A stretch of 64,000 nt of DNA from Thermomonas hydrothermalis (GCF_900129205.1 NZ_FQUK01000001.1:73590-137589); one strand, 5' to 3'; positions 29,046-38,136 are shown, counted from the first letter of the stretch. Program-made: numbers and translations. The notes: generated from the letters alone by a model not told the origin.

Positions 29046-29351
29046 TTACGCAAATGCGTCGAACAGACTGCCCACGGTGGCCCTGTGGGCGCGCAGGACG
29101 GCGGCATTGGCAGCAAAGGCGTAGACCGCGCTGCGGGCGTCGAGCGTGTCGGCGATCACCGCCGACAGGCCGCTGTTGTCGGCCTGGGTGGTGACGACCT
29201 GCGCCTGCACGCCACCGCCGGGAGCTTCTGACTGCACCAAGGCGCGGCGCTGAAACCCGTCGGTCTGCCGGTTGGCCGTGTTGGTGGCCGCGACCTCCTG
29301 CTGCCGGGCGGCGACTTGCATGCCGGATGCAGAAATGCCGGAAAGCGTCAT
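29046..29351 (-). CDS. orphan miniature flagellar rod/hook-like protein
   Basis: A 101-residue protein made almost only of the two conserved ends of flagellar axial proteins (FlgB/FlgC/FlgF/FlgG). The N-terminus MTLSGISASGMQVAARQQEV, then ANTANRQTDGFQRR, matches the rod motif with its AN...T.GF core. The C-terminus (DTLDARSAVYAFAANAAVLR) matches the terminal coiled-coil helix. The central domain of FlgC (about 130 residues) is absent. GGAGG lies 7 nt before ATG 29351. No other axial gene is nearby. It may be a specialised axial adaptor, an old duplicate, or something secreted by the flagellar export system. Confidence 0.72.
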   Translation of the reverse strand: MTLSGISASGMQVAARQQEVAATNTANRQTDGFQRRALVQSEAPGGGVQAQVVTTQADNSGLSAVIADTLDARSAVYAFAANAAVLRAHRATVGSLFDAFA

Positions 29352-29493
29352 GGCGGCCTCCATCGCAGTGGCTGGATGCGTTTGAATCTACCCCTATTGG
29401 TAGGCAAAAAAATGCGACTCAGGTTCACATTTGCAATGCCCGGCCTGTCAGTGCGCGGACGCAGCCGGTGACTGTGACGGATATCCTGTATCC

Positions 29494-30147
29494 ATGCAGC
29501 ACGCAACGCACGATTCCCGCACCCCCCATCCGTATCTGGAAGAACTGGTCAATGCCCTGACCCATGGCGTGGGGGCAGCGGCTGCGCTGGCTGCGGGGGC
29601 GGTGCTGGTCACCCTGGTGGCCTTGCAGGGGGATGGCTGGAAACTGACCGGTGCCGTCGTATTCGCAGTGGCCATGCTGCTGCTCTACACCGCCTCAACC
29701 CTCTACCACGCGATCAGCCACCCACGCGCCAAGGGGCGGCTGAAGGTGTTCGACCACTGCGCGATCTACCTGCTGATCGCCGGCACCTACACGCCGTTCA
29801 CCCTGGTCGGGCTGCGCGGCCCCACCGGCTGGTGGTTGTTTGCCACCATCTGGACGCTGGCGCTGGCCGGCGTGGTGTTCAAGCTGTTCTATACCGGTCG
29901 GTTTCGGCGGCTTTCGACGTTGATCTACATTGGCATGGGGTGGCTGGTGGTGGTGGCGATCAAACCCATGCTGCATGCGCTGGACCGGGCCACGCTCGCT
30001 TGGTTGCTGGCCGGCGGCGTGGCCTACACGCTGGGCACGGTCTTCTACCTGCGGCCGCACTGGCGCTGGTCGCATGCGATCTGGCACGGCTTTGTGATTG
30101 CCGGCAGCGTCTGCCACTACGTCGCGGTGATGCGGCATTTGCTGTGA
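29494..30147 (+). CDS. hemolysin III / PAQR-family membrane protein (YqfA-like)
   Basis: A 217-residue protein with seven hydrophobic helices. The PAQR metal-site residues are in place: STLYHAI (His), HCAIYLLIAGTYTPF preceded by FDH (Asp-His), and near the C-terminus a conserved H in WHGFVIAGSVCHY. This family includes bacterial hemolysin III and YqfA and adiponectin-receptor-like proteins; the hemolytic label is historical and the true role (membrane lipid or stress related) is unclear. TATCCT ends 6 nt before the ATG at 29494, so it may be leaderless. Confidence 0.88.
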   Translation: MQHATHDSRTPHPYLEELVNALTHGVGAAAALAAGAVLVTLVALQGDGWKLTGAVVFAVAMLLLYTASTLYHAISHPRAKGRLKVFDHCAIYLLIAGTYTPFTLVGLRGPTGWWLFATIWTLALAGVVFKLFYTGRFRRLSTLIYIGMGWLVVVAIKPMLHALDRATLAWLLAGGVAYTLGTVFYLRPHWRWSHAIWHGFVIAGSVCHYVAVMRHLL

Positions 30148-30181
30148 GGCGGTTGCTGGCTAAGGCGAGGCCAAACCGCGG

Positions 30182-30214
30182 CCGTCCCGGGCAGGGGCGC
30201 CCGCATCGGGACGG
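30182..30214. repeat. hairpin-forming inverted repeat after hemolysin III gene
   Basis: CCGTCCCG (30182-30189) and CGGGACGG (30207-30214) form an 8-bp stem around a GC-rich 17-nt loop that can itself pair (GGGC with GCCC). No T-run. The rest of the 225-nt gap up to the gcvP terminator shows no gene. Confidence 0.4.
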
Positions 30215-30311
30215 GTGTGTGTCTGGACGTGGCATGAGTACGCCTGCGCGCGATTGCAGATCAGCGATTGGATGCCGGCCAGCGGCTTCGATTTGATGCT
30301 CGTTGTGGCTG

Positions 30312-30345
30312 AAAAACGCAGCAGCCCCGCATGAAGCGGGGCTGC
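30312..30345 (-). terminator. Rho-independent terminator of gcvP
   Basis: On the minus strand a perfect 10-bp stem (30345-30336 with 30330-30321) with a 5-nt loop is followed by TGCGTTTTTC. It lies 28 nt after the gcvP stop. Confidence 0.8.
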
Positions 30346-30372
30346 CGGGGGGGGCGAACGGGATGCGCCTGG

Positions 30373-33273
30373 TCAGTCCTTGTAGGCATCCACCGGGATG
30401 CAGGCGCAGAACACGTTCTTGTCGCCATACACATTGTCCACCCGCGCCACGGGTGGCCAGTACTTGCTCTGCTTGAGGCTGGGCAACGGGAATGCTGCCA
30501 GCTCGCGCGGATAGGCGTGCGTCCATTCGCTGGCGCCAACCCGCATGGCGGTGTGCGGAGCGTGCTTGAGCGGGTTGTCGGCGCGGTCCAGCTTGCCGTC
30601 GATCACGTCCTGGATCTCGGCGCGGATCTGGATCATGGCATCGATGAAGCGATCGAGCTCATGCAGCGATTCGGATTCGGTGGGTTCCACCATCAACGTG
30701 CCGGACACCGGGAAGCTCAAGGTGGGGGCATGGAAGCCGAAGTCGATCAGGCGCTTGGCCACGTCTTCGGCGCTGATGCCAGACAGCTTCTCCAGCGGTC
30801 GCAGGTCGAGGATGCATTCGTGCGCCACCAGTCCGTTGCGGCCGGTGTAAAGAGTGCGGTAGTAGGGGGCCAGGCGGCGGGCAATGTAGTTGGCATTGAG
30901 CATCGCCACTTGCGTCGCCTTGCGCAGACCCTCGCGGCCCATCATGGTGATGTACATCCAGCTGATCGGCAGGATCGAGGCGCTGCCGAAGCTGGCGGCC
31001 GACACCAGGGCGCCCTGGCCGGTACCGGGCGTGCGCAGTCCGCCTTCGCCAAACGCCTTGGGCAAAAACGGCGCCAGGTGTGCTTTCACCGCCACCGGGC
31101 CGACGCCGGGGCCTCCGCCGCCATGCGGGATGCAGAAGGTCTTGTGCAGATTCAGATGGGAGACGTCCGAGCCCCACTTGCCGGGTTTGGCCAGCCCGAC
31201 CAGGGCGTTGAGGTTGGCGCCATCGGTGTACACCTGGCCGCCGTGCGCGTGCACGATCTCACAGATGCGCACCACGTCTTCCTCGAACACGCCGTGGGTG
31301 GACGGGTAGGTGATCATCAGCGCGGCCAGATTGGCCGAGTGCTTCTCGGCCTGCGCGCGGATGTCCTCAATGTCCACGTTGCCGTTGGCGTCGCACTTGG
31401 TGACCACCACCTTCATGCCGGCCATTTGCGCCGAGGCCGGGTTGGTGCCGTGTGCGGATTCCGGGATCAGGCAGATGTTGCGATGGCCCTCGCCGCGGGA
31501 TGCGTGGTAGGCGCGGATGGCCATCAGGCCGGCATATTCGCCCTGGGCGCCGGAGTTGGGTTGCAGGCTGACGGCGTCGTAGCCGGTGATCTCCACCAGC
31601 ATGGCTTCCAGGCTGCGGATCAGCTCAAAGTAGCCCTGAACCTGGTCGGCGGGCGCCAGCGGATGGATCTGGGTGAACTCCGGCCAGGTGATCGGGAGCA
31701 TCTCGCTGGTGGCATTGAGCTTCATGGTGCAGCTGCCCAGCGGGATCATGGTGCGGTCCAGCGCCAGATCCTTGTCGGCCAGGCTGCGCATGTAGCGCAG
31801 CATCTCGTGCTCGCTGTGGTAGGTGTTGAACACCGGATGGGTGAGATAGCGGCTGGTTCGCAGCAGCGTCGTCGGGATCAGCGAGGGGGCGCTGGCATCG
31901 AGGGCGTCGATGTCGGGCAGCACGGCATCTTCACCACCGAAGATGCGCCACAGCAGATCGAGATCGGCGCGGGTGGTGGTCTCATCCAGCGAAACGCAGA
32001 TCGAGCCGTTCTGCCGCACGCGCAGATTGGCCTGCAGGCGCTGTGCGCGCGCCAGGATGGCTTCTGCCTGGGTGCCGGCGTCGATGCAGAGCGTGTCGAA
32101 GGCGGTGTCGTGCACCAGGGTGTATCCAAGCTGGCGCAGGCCGGCCGCCAGGATGGCGGTGTAGCGTGCCACCCGCTGGGCGATGCGCTTGAGGCCATCC
32201 GGGCCGTGATACACGGCGTACATGGACGCCATCACCGCCAGCAGCACCTGCGCGGTGCAGATGTTGGAGGTGGCTTTCTCGCGGCGGATGTGCTGCTCGC
32301 GGGTTTGCAGGGTGAGCCGGTAGGCCGGGTTGCCATCGGCATCGACGGACACGCCGATCAGGCGGCCTGGCATCGAGCGTTTGAAGGCATCCCGGCAGGC
32401 TAAAAACGCCGCGTGCGGGCCGCCGAAACCCATTGGTACGCCAAAGCGCTGGCTGCTGCCGATCACGATATCGGCCCCCATTTCGCCCGGCGATTTCAGC
32501 AGGGTCAGTGCCAGCAGGTCGGTGGCGACCACGAACAGGGCGTTGTGCGCATGGATGGCCTCGGCGTCTTTTTCCCAGTCGGCGATCCAGCCGCTCGATG
32601 CCGGGTACTGCGCCAGGACGCCGAAGTAATCACCTGCAGCGATGGCGGCATGGACTGCGTCGGTGCCGCGCACCACGTTCACCTTCAGGCCCAGTGGCGC
32701 GGCGCGGGTCTGCAGCACTTCGATGGTCTGCGGGTGGGTATCACCGATCACCAGGAAGGTGTCGGACTTCGATTTCGCACTGCGCTTGGCCAACGTCATC
32801 GCCTCGGCGGCGGCGGTGGCCTCATCGAGCAGCGAGGCGTTGGCGATTTCCATCCCGGTGAGGTCGGCCACCATGGTCTGGAAGTTGATCAGTGCTTCCA
32901 TCCGGCCCTGCGAGATCTCGGCCTGATACGGCGTGTAGGCGGTGTACCAGGCCGGGTTCTCGAGAATGTTGCGCAGGATCACGCTGGGGGTGTGGGTGCC
33001 GTAGTAGCCCTGGCCGATGAAGCTGCGGAACACGCGGTTTTTCTGCGCGATGGCACGGATCTTTTGCAGTGCCTCGACTTCGCTCACCGCCTCCGGCAGT
33101 GCCAGCGGCGACTGGTTGCGGATCGAAGCCGGCACGATGGCATCGGTGAAGGCTTCCAGCGAGTCGAAGCCGAGCACGCGCAGCATGTGCGCGATCTCGC
33201 TGTCGTTGGGGCCGATATGGCGTTCGAGGAAGGCGTCGTGGTGTTCGAGCGAGCGAAGCGAAGGCTGGGTCAT
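30373..33273 (-). CDS. gcvP: glycine dehydrogenase (decarboxylating), P-protein of glycine cleavage system
   Basis: A 966-residue single-chain P-protein that decarboxylates glycine using PLP and passes the aminomethyl group to GcvH. The PLP lysine is in [18 protein letters not shown]. The N-terminal half starts [16 protein letters not shown] and is a degenerate second copy of the fold, as usual. Length is normal. The gcvT and gcvH genes are not adjacent. The start at 33273 matches family starts; the sequence before it is GGATGCCGCC and can be hidden by a riboswitch-linked hairpin. Expression is therefore probably glycine-induced. Confidence 0.97.
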   Translation of the reverse strand: MTQPSLRSLEHHDAFLERHIGPNDSEIAHMLRVLGFDSLEAFTDAIVPASIRNQSPLALPEAVSEVEALQKIRAIAQKNRVFRSFIGQGYYGTHTPSVILRNILENPAWYTAYTPYQAEISQGRMEALINFQTMVADLTGMEIANASLLDEATAAAEAMTLAKRSAKSKSDTFLVIGDTHPQTIEVLQTRAAPLGLKVNVVRGTDAVHAAIAAGDYFGVLAQYPASSGWIADWEKDAEAIHAHNALFVVATDLLALTLLKSPGEMGADIVIGSSQRFGVPMGFGGPHAAFLACRDAFKRSMPGRLIGVSVDADGNPAYRLTLQTREQHIRREKATSNICTAQVLLAVMASMYAVYHGPDGLKRIAQRVARYTAILAAGLRQLGYTLVHDTAFDTLCIDAGTQAEAILARAQRLQANLRVRQNGSICVSLDETTTRADLDLLWRIFGGEDAVLPDIDALDASAPSLIPTTLLRTSRYLTHPVFNTYHSEHEMLRYMRSLADKDLALDRTMIPLGSCTMKLNATSEMLPITWPEFTQIHPLAPADQVQGYFELIRSLEAMLVEITGYDAVSLQPNSGAQGEYAGLMAIRAYHASRGEGHRNICLIPESAHGTNPASAQMAGMKVVVTKCDANGNVDIEDIRAQAEKHSANLAALMITYPSTHGVFEEDVVRICEIVHAHGGQVYTDGANLNALVGLAKPGKWGSDVSHLNLHKTFCIPHGGGGPGVGPVAVKAHLAPFLPKAFGEGGLRTPGTGQGALVSAASFGSASILPISWMYITMMGREGLRKATQVAMLNANYIARRLAPYYRTLYTGRNGLVAHECILDLRPLEKLSGISAEDVAKRLIDFGFHAPTLSFPVSGTLMVEPTESESLHELDRFIDAMIQIRAEIQDVIDGKLDRADNPLKHAPHTAMRVGASEWTHAYPRELAAFPLPSLKQSKYWPPVARVDNVYGDKNVFCACIPVDAYKD

Positions 33274-33276
33274 GGC

Positions 33277-33312
33277 GGCATCCGGGGCGCGACTGCGCGG
33301 AAAAGGGATGCC
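33277..33312 (-). promoter_or_regulatory. gcvP expression-platform hairpin
   Basis: GGATGCC directly before the ATG (33283-33277) is complementary over 7 bp to GGCATCC at the 3' edge of the second aptamer (33312-33306). A small inner stem GCGC-N4-GCGC (33287-33298) sits inside the loop. Pairing would hide the ribosome-binding region, giving a translational on/off switch linked to P1 of aptamer 2. Confidence 0.55.
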
Positions 33313-33520
33313 CGCTCTGTCCTTCTGCCTGAGAGTTTGGAAGTGCGTGGACGGGGAGGGGGACCCACGCAACTTTTTGCCCCTTCGGCGCCGGCAAACC
33401 TAAAGGCTGGCCGATCTCTCCAGAGTGTGGTCACACGGCGGTGTTGGGCCTGAGCGATTCCGGGCGGTTGCGCCTTCGGCAGTGCGGCGGAAACCCCGCG
33501 CGCGCTTCTCCCTCCGTGTG
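33313..33520 (-). promoter_or_regulatory. tandem glycine riboswitch
   Basis: On the minus strand the two-aptamer glycine riboswitch is recognisable. Aptamer 1 (about 33519-33433): P1 ACACGG/CCGTGT, core TGCCGAAGGCGCAA (33481-33468), 3' block CGCTCAGGCCCAACACCG. Aptamer 2 (about 33427-33313): CTCTGGAGAG (33425-33416), core GCGCCGAAGGGGCAA (33391-33377), and the class signature CTCTCAGGCAGAAGGACAG (33335-33317). It precedes gcvP, its standard target. The predicted +1 from the TATAAT box is at the start of aptamer 1. Confidence 0.95.
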
Positions 33521-33526
33521 CTGGCG

Positions 33527-33532
33527 ATTATA
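33527..33532 (-). promoter_or_regulatory. -10 box of gcvP
   Basis: Perfect TATAAT on the minus strand. The +1 about 7 nt downstream falls at 33520, the first base of riboswitch aptamer 1. No convincing -35; the region is shared with the divergent exporter gene. Confidence 0.7.
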
Positions 33533-33561
33533 CGTGCCCGACCCGCCGAGGGGGCAGGCCG

Positions 33562-33567
33562 TACACT
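33562..33567 (+). promoter_or_regulatory. -10 box for a possible leaderless mRNA (Bcr/CflA exporter)
   Basis: TACACT, 6 nt (GGCGTG) before the ATG at 33574. There is no Shine-Dalgarno. It lies back to back with the gcvP promoter; the two -10 boxes are 29 nt apart. Confidence 0.5.
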
Positions 33568-33573
33568 GGCGTG

Positions 33574-34821
33574 ATGTCGTCGTCTCACCTACCTCCGCCC
33601 CGTCGCCTGACCCTGTTACTGGGCGGGCTGGCGATGTTTGGCCCGTTTTCCATCGACACGCTGTTCCCGGCGTTTCCGCAGATCGGGGCCCAGTTTGGCG
33701 CCGACGCGGTGGCGATGCAGCAGACTTTGAGCGTCTATCTGCTGGCCTATGCCGCGATGAGCCTGGTGCATGGCCCGTTATCGGATGCGCTGGGGCGCCG
33801 GCGGGTGATCCTGGCCGGGCTGGCCGTGTTTGCGCTGGCCTCGGCCGGTTGTGCACTGGCCACCACGCTGCCGCAGCTTTTGGCATTCCGCGCCGTGCAG
33901 GGCATGAGTGCCGGGGTCGGGCTGATCGTCGGACGGGCGGTGATCCGTGACGTCTTGCATGGCCCGGCGGCGCAACGGCTGATGAGTCAGGTCACGATGA
34001 TCTTCGGCATTGCTCCGGCGCTGGCGCCGGTGTTGGGTGGCTGGCTGCTGGACTGGCAGCGTTGGCCGGCCATCTTCTGGTGGCTGATGGGGTTTGCGCT
34101 GGCGCTGTGGCTGGCGGTCTGGCGCGCGCTGCCGGAAACCCACCCCGCCGCGGCGCGTCGGGCCGTCCAGCCGCGGGCATTGCTGCATGGCTACGGACGG
34201 ATCGCCCGCAATCCGCACTTTCTGCGGTTGGCGCTGGCGGCGGCGCTGCTGTTTGGTGCGCTGTTTATGTATATCGCCTCGGCGCCCGCCTTCGTCTTGC
34301 AGATACTGCGTCTGGACACCCGCAGCTTCGGCTGGTTTTTCCTGCCGATGATCGGCGGAATGATGCTGGGGGCGTGGCTGTCCGGACGCGCCGCAGGGCG
34401 GATCGATGGTCGGCGCCTGGGGGCACTGGGGTTTGCCTGCTGCGGGCTGGCGGCATGCTGGGCCCTGGTCTATCACCTGCGGGTGGCTACACCCGCGGTG
34501 CCGTGGGCGGTATTGCCGGTCAGCCTGCTGGCGTGTGGGATTGGTCTGGTGTTCCCGGTCATCACCCTCGCCATCCTGGATCTGTACCCGCACCAGCGCG
34601 GTAGCGCGTCGTCCTTGCAGGCGTTTGTCGGGCTGCTGGTGAATGTCCTGATCGCCGGCGTGCTTGCGCCGTGGCTTGGCGACAGCGGTCTGCACCTGGC
34701 GCTGGGATCGGCGGGGTTTGTGGTGGCAGGTGCGGCCATGTGGGTCTGGCAACGCCAGGCCGGGCATCGGGCGGTGCGCACGGCCAGCCAGCCGGCGGCA
34801 TTGGAGCCGACCGACCTGTAG
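33574..34821 (+). CDS. Bcr/CflA-family drug-resistance transporter (MFS)
   Basis: A 415-residue proton-driven exporter of the DHA1 group with 12 predicted helices. The N-terminal GGLAMFGPFSIDTLFPAFPQI is typical of Bcr/CflA (polar residues in helix 1), followed by MFS motif A GPLSDALGRRRVIL between helices 2 and 3, and the antiporter-like RAVQGMSAGVGLIVGRAVIRD. ATG 33574 is taken because it falls at the predicted +1; a GTG one codon earlier is possible. Substrate unknown. Divergent from gcvP; converges on the permease gene. Confidence 0.9.
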   Translation: MSSSHLPPPRRLTLLLGGLAMFGPFSIDTLFPAFPQIGAQFGADAVAMQQTLSVYLLAYAAMSLVHGPLSDALGRRRVILAGLAVFALASAGCALATTLPQLLAFRAVQGMSAGVGLIVGRAVIRDVLHGPAAQRLMSQVTMIFGIAPALAPVLGGWLLDWQRWPAIFWWLMGFALALWLAVWRALPETHPAAARRAVQPRALLHGYGRIARNPHFLRLALAAALLFGALFMYIASAPAFVLQILRLDTRSFGWFFLPMIGGMMLGAWLSGRAAGRIDGRRLGALGFACCGLAACWALVYHLRVATPAVPWAVLPVSLLACGIGLVFPVITLAILDLYPHQRGSASSLQAFVGLLVNVLIAGVLAPWLGDSGLHLALGSAGFVVAGAAMWVWQRQAGHRAVRTASQPAALEPTDL

Positions 34822-34838
34822 CCGTAGCCGTGCCGTGC

Positions 34839-36119
34839 TCAGGGCTGTCGTTTCGCCCGCTGGCGTTGCTGCCACAAGTACACCGGGACACCGGCCAGCA
34901 GCAGCACGGCACCCCACGCCAATGCCTCCATACCCGCCCCAGCCAGCGCATACAGGCTGTAGAGCAGGGCCAGTGCCGCCACGCTGCGCCCGCCGCCGTT
35001 GCCGCGGCGCAGCCAGGCGGCGCTGCTGGCGGCATAGGGCAGCAGGATGGCCGAGGTGGAGATCAGCAGGATGAAGGTAAACAGCGCCACCAGTGTGCGG
35101 CTGTAGCTGGCGATCACTAGCCCGGTGGCCAGGCTGCTGCCCACCAGAACGCCGATGACCGGGGTGCCGCGCGGATCGCAGCGGGCAAAGACCGACGGGA
35201 AGACGCCATCGCGGGCGGCGGCCAGTGACACCTGCGCACACACCAGCACCCAGCCGTTGATCGCCCCCAGGATCGACACCGCCGCCAGGGCCGCCATCGC
35301 CTTGCCTGCCGCAGGCCCCCAGGTGTGGGTGGCGGCCTCGGCCATCGGTGCGCCGGACGCTTTCAGCACATCGCCCGGGACCAGCCCGATCACCACCGTA
35401 CAAGCCAGCAACGTGGCGAGACCGGCCAGCAGCGTGCCCAGCACGGTGGCGCGCGGGATGGTGCGGGCCGGATCGCGGATCGCGCCCGCCGGCACGGTGG
35501 CCACCTCCAGCCCGCACAGCGCCCACATGGTCAGGATGACGGTGGTGTGGATCACCTGCGGTAGCGACTGCCCGCTGGGATTGAACGGCACGTAGCGGTC
35601 GGGGCCGACCCACCACAGCGCTACCAGCCCAAACAGCAGCAATGGCAGGAGCTTGAGGGCGGTCAGCAGCACCTGCGCCCGCCCCGCTTCACGCAGGCCG
35701 GCAAGATTGATCAGGGTGCACGTCCACAGCGCAGCCAGTGCGCAGACTGCGGCCCGTCTCGGCGTGGCGGTCAGTGATGGAAACAGCGCGCCCAGACTGC
35801 CGGCGAATGCCACCGAGATCGCCGCCATGCCAGACCAGATCGACACCCAATAGCTCCAGGCGATGGCAAACCCGGGGGCTTCGCCGAACGCCTCGCGGGT
35901 ATAGGCATATGGCCCGCCGGTGTGCGGCCAGCGCACCGCCAGTCGGCTGAACGTGGCCGCCAGCAGCAGGGCGCCGGTCAGGGACACCGCCCAGCCCAGC
36001 AGGCTGGCCGCGCCATACGGGGCCAGGGTGGCGGGCAGCAGAAAGACGCCGCTGCCGATCATGCTGCCGATCACCAGGGCGGTCGCCGCCCACACACCCA
36101 GCGGTCGCGGCGTCGTCAC
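34839..36119 (-). CDS. APC-family amino acid permease
   Basis: A 426-residue amino acid/polyamine permease with about 12 helices. The first helix carries the substrate-binding bend GSMIGSGVFLLPA typical of APC proteins (YjeH and AdiC groups), and HTGGPYAYTREAFGEAPGF follows. The start is GTG: its GTGA overlaps the stop of the Rieske oxygenase gene by 4 nt, so the two are translationally coupled. This suggests the permease imports or exports the oxygenase's substrate or product, probably an amino acid or amine. Terminal residues (QRQRAKRQP) are basic, cytoplasmic. Confidence 0.88.
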   Translation of the reverse strand: MTTPRPLGVWAATALVIGSMIGSGVFLLPATLAPYGAASLLGWAVSLTGALLLAATFSRLAVRWPHTGGPYAYTREAFGEAPGFAIAWSYWVSIWSGMAAISVAFAGSLGALFPSLTATPRRAAVCALAALWTCTLINLAGLREAGRAQVLLTALKLLPLLLFGLVALWWVGPDRYVPFNPSGQSLPQVIHTTVILTMWALCGLEVATVPAGAIRDPARTIPRATVLGTLLAGLATLLACTVVIGLVPGDVLKASGAPMAEAATHTWGPAAGKAMAALAAVSILGAINGWVLVCAQVSLAAARDGVFPSVFARCDPRGTPVIGVLVGSSLATGLVIASYSRTLVALFTFILLISTSAILLPYAASSAAWLRRGNGGGRSVAALALLYSLYALAGAGMEALAWGAVLLLAGVPVYLWQQRQRAKRQP

Positions 36120-37180
36120 GGCGCGGTGTCCGCGCGATAGGCCGCGCGCAGCAGTTCGTGGAAATGGTGTACGCCGGTTTCGCGCAACGGATTGAGCCGG
36201 CCCGGCACATAACTGCCTGACGCCAGCCCACGCTGCACGTCTTCGCAGATACCGATGTCCTCGTGCTGCACCTGGTCACTGAAGGCCACATCGGCGTCGC
36301 GTCGGGCGTCATCGCCTTCGGCGTAGTAGCTGTCGAACACCACCCGGCAGCGCCCCACACCCAGCGGGATCACGGTATTGGTCTGCAGGCGGCCCGGCAG
36401 GATGTTGAGCATGGTATTGGGCCACAGCCAGTAATAGAGCGCATCGCCGTTGCCGTACAGCGACGGGGCGCTCTCCAGCGGGCTCCATTGCAGCGAATGC
36501 CAGCGCGACAGCTCGGTGCGATAGCTGCGGTAGTCGAGCAGCTGGTTCAGCCCCGGGTGCACGAAGGGCACGTGGTAGCCCTCCAGATAGTTATCGACAT
36601 ACACCTTCCAGTTGCAGTCGATGTCGTAGCTGACCCGGTGGTGCTGGCCGTAGCGTTCCAGCGCATGGCCTGCGCCGAGCCGTTCGGCGATGCCCTCGAC
36701 CATGGCATCGAACGGAGGGGCCAGATCGGCATCCACCGCCGCAAACACCAGCCCCTGCCAGACCCGAACCGCCAGCGCCGGCAGCCTGACCGTGGCCATG
36801 TCGAAGCCTGCGGCATCGCGCATTTCCGGCGCTGCGCGCAAGCGGCCGTCGAGGGTGTAGGTCCAGCCGTGGTAGCGGCAGCGCAGATGCCGTGCACCAT
36901 GCCCGTCGCATTGCGCGATGGGGCCGGCGCGGTGTCGGCAGACGTTGTGCAGGACATGGATCTGGCCGGCTTCGTCGCGTACGGCCAGCACCGGCAGCCC
37001 GGCCAAATCGGCGACCACATGGTCGCCTGGTTGCGCCAGCCGGCTGACATGGGTCACCAGTTGCCAACTGCGATCGAACACCGCACGGCGATCACGCGCG
37101 GGCATCGACGGGTCGGTGTAGTAGTGCGCGGGCAGCGCGCAGGCGGTTGCGGCCGGTTGCGGGGTGAGATCGGTCTCCAT
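36116..37180 (-). CDS. Rieske non-haem iron oxygenase, alpha subunit
   Basis: A 354-residue oxygenase. The Rieske [2Fe-2S] site is C81-x-H83 and C101-x2-H104 (CRHRAGPIAQC, LRCRYHGW). The mononuclear iron site is D196 and H203/H208 in DNYLEGYHVPFVHPG, with an acidic ligand further on (near EDIGICEDVQRG). This C-terminal motif is nearest to the choline/carnitine monooxygenase side of the family, but the substrate cannot be told. The reductase and ferredoxin are not in the cluster. ATG 37180 has no clear Shine-Dalgarno. It is the first gene of a two-gene unit with the permease. Confidence 0.88.
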   Translation of the reverse strand: METDLTPQPAATACALPAHYYTDPSMPARDRRAVFDRSWQLVTHVSRLAQPGDHVVADLAGLPVLAVRDEAGQIHVLHNVCRHRAGPIAQCDGHGARHLRCRYHGWTYTLDGRLRAAPEMRDAAGFDMATVRLPALAVRVWQGLVFAAVDADLAPPFDAMVEGIAERLGAGHALERYGQHHRVSYDIDCNWKVYVDNYLEGYHVPFVHPGLNQLLDYRSYRTELSRWHSLQWSPLESAPSLYGNGDALYYWLWPNTMLNILPGRLQTNTVIPLGVGRCRVVFDSYYAEGDDARRDADVAFSDQVQHEDIGICEDVQRGLASGSYVPGRLNPLRETGVHHFHELLRAAYRADTAP

Positions 37181-37290
37181 GGGCGCGGCTGCCAGGCGGG
37201 GATGGAGGGAATGGTAATCGCAGGGGCGGTCACCTGCCGTGTTCACAGCGGATGATGCTGGCGCTGGCGCACGGCCGGAGGTTGCGGTGG

Positions 37291-37824
37291 TTACTCCGGC
37301 AAGACCAGCGTGCCGGCGGCATCCACCAGCCCATGCTGGCGCAGCCAGTCCCAGGCGTGTTCGGCGTCCTGCTCGACGTAGGCGCGTGCCGAGCCGAGCC
37401 GGAAGGTGTACCCCCAGGCATCCATGTCGGCCCACAGGCGATGGCGGCCGACGCCGGGCAGGACGTCGGCCAGCAGGCCCTGGAGGACGCAGACCGCGTC
37501 TTCTTCGATCACCGAGTCGGTGGCATCGGTATGCACGCTGGCGCGTTTGTCCGGCGGCAGGACGATCAGATGGCCCGCTTCGTGCAGCAGGGAGTGCACC
37601 GGGGTGTCGGCGCGGGCATACACGGTGGTGCCGATGATGCCGGCCTCCGGTGCGCCCCAGTAGCTGCCTGGGATCGGGGCGTCCGGGGCCACCTCCACCA
37701 GGGTCAGGCCAAAACGCGCCAGCAGGGCGCGTGGCGCGTCCAGCCCGATGTCGGCCAGGCGCAGTACGCCGAGGCCAGGTTCGGCATCGGCGTGGGATGT
37801 CGGGTGGATAGCGCGGGACGGCAT
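37291..37824 (-). CDS. HEAGH-motif putative metalloprotein of unknown function
   Basis: A 177-residue protein with a clear zinc-type motif HEAGH (H81-E82-H85) in SLLHEAGHLIVL, followed by acidic EED (107-109), which could give a third ligand. The rest (YWGAPEAGIIGTTVYA, VCVLQGLLADVLPG, MDAWGYTFRLG) matches no family I can name. It has no signal peptide and no membrane helix, so is likely cytosolic. It begins 36 nt after the minE stop on the same strand, so it may be read through with the min operon. It could be a peptidase or a metal-binding structural protein. Confidence 0.7.
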   Translation of the reverse strand: MPSRAIHPTSHADAEPGLGVLRLADIGLDAPRALLARFGLTLVEVAPDAPIPGSYWGAPEAGIIGTTVYARADTPVHSLLHEAGHLIVLPPDKRASVHTDATDSVIEEDAVCVLQGLLADVLPGVGRHRLWADMDAWGYTFRLGSARAYVEQDAEHAWDWLRQHGLVDAAGTLVLPE

Positions 37825-37860
37825 GACGGCAGCAGGCCGGGCAACGCCCGGCGGTGTGAG

Positions 37861-38133
37861 TCAGCCGTCCGCTGGGGGTGTGCCGGCGCGATCCGGCAGC
37901 GACACCGAAATGTCCAGCACGTCGTGGCCGTCGTCCTTGATCAGGTCGACCTTCACCGCGTCGGTGTCCACCGCCACGTACTTGCGAATCACTTCCAGGA
38001 TCTCCCGCCGCATCAGCGGCAGGTAATCCGGCGCGTTGGCGGAGCTACGTTCCTGCGCGATGATGATCTGCAGCCGGTTTTTGGCGGTCTGCGCGGTGTT
38101 CTTCTTGGGTTTGAGGAAGTCGAAGATAGACAT
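37861..38133 (-). CDS. minE: cell division topological specificity factor MinE
   Basis: A 90-residue MinE. The N-terminal membrane-targeting and anti-MinCD helix is [20 protein letters not shown], followed by the switch region and the dimerisation beta domain (LRQIIIAQ-like LQIIIAQER, then [20 protein letters not shown]). It releases MinD from the membrane and drives the Min oscillation that places the division site at midcell. It starts 3 nt after the minD stop; the intervening bases form a tight operon. Length is normal. Confidence 0.96.
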   Translation of the reverse strand: MSIFDFLKPKKNTAQTAKNRLQIIIAQERSSANAPDYLPLMRREILEVIRKYVAVDTDAVKVDLIKDDGHDVLDISVSLPDRAGTPPADG

Positions 38134-38136
38134 GCC

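Noticed and set aside
30331..32403. Plus-strand ORF of 690 codons opposite gcvP
   Set aside because: Shadow of gcvP; it even covers the gcvP terminator and has no plausible protein features.
33778..35616. Minus-strand ORF of 612 codons across the exporter and the permease
   Set aside because: It runs antisense to one real gene and out of frame in another, so cannot be coding.
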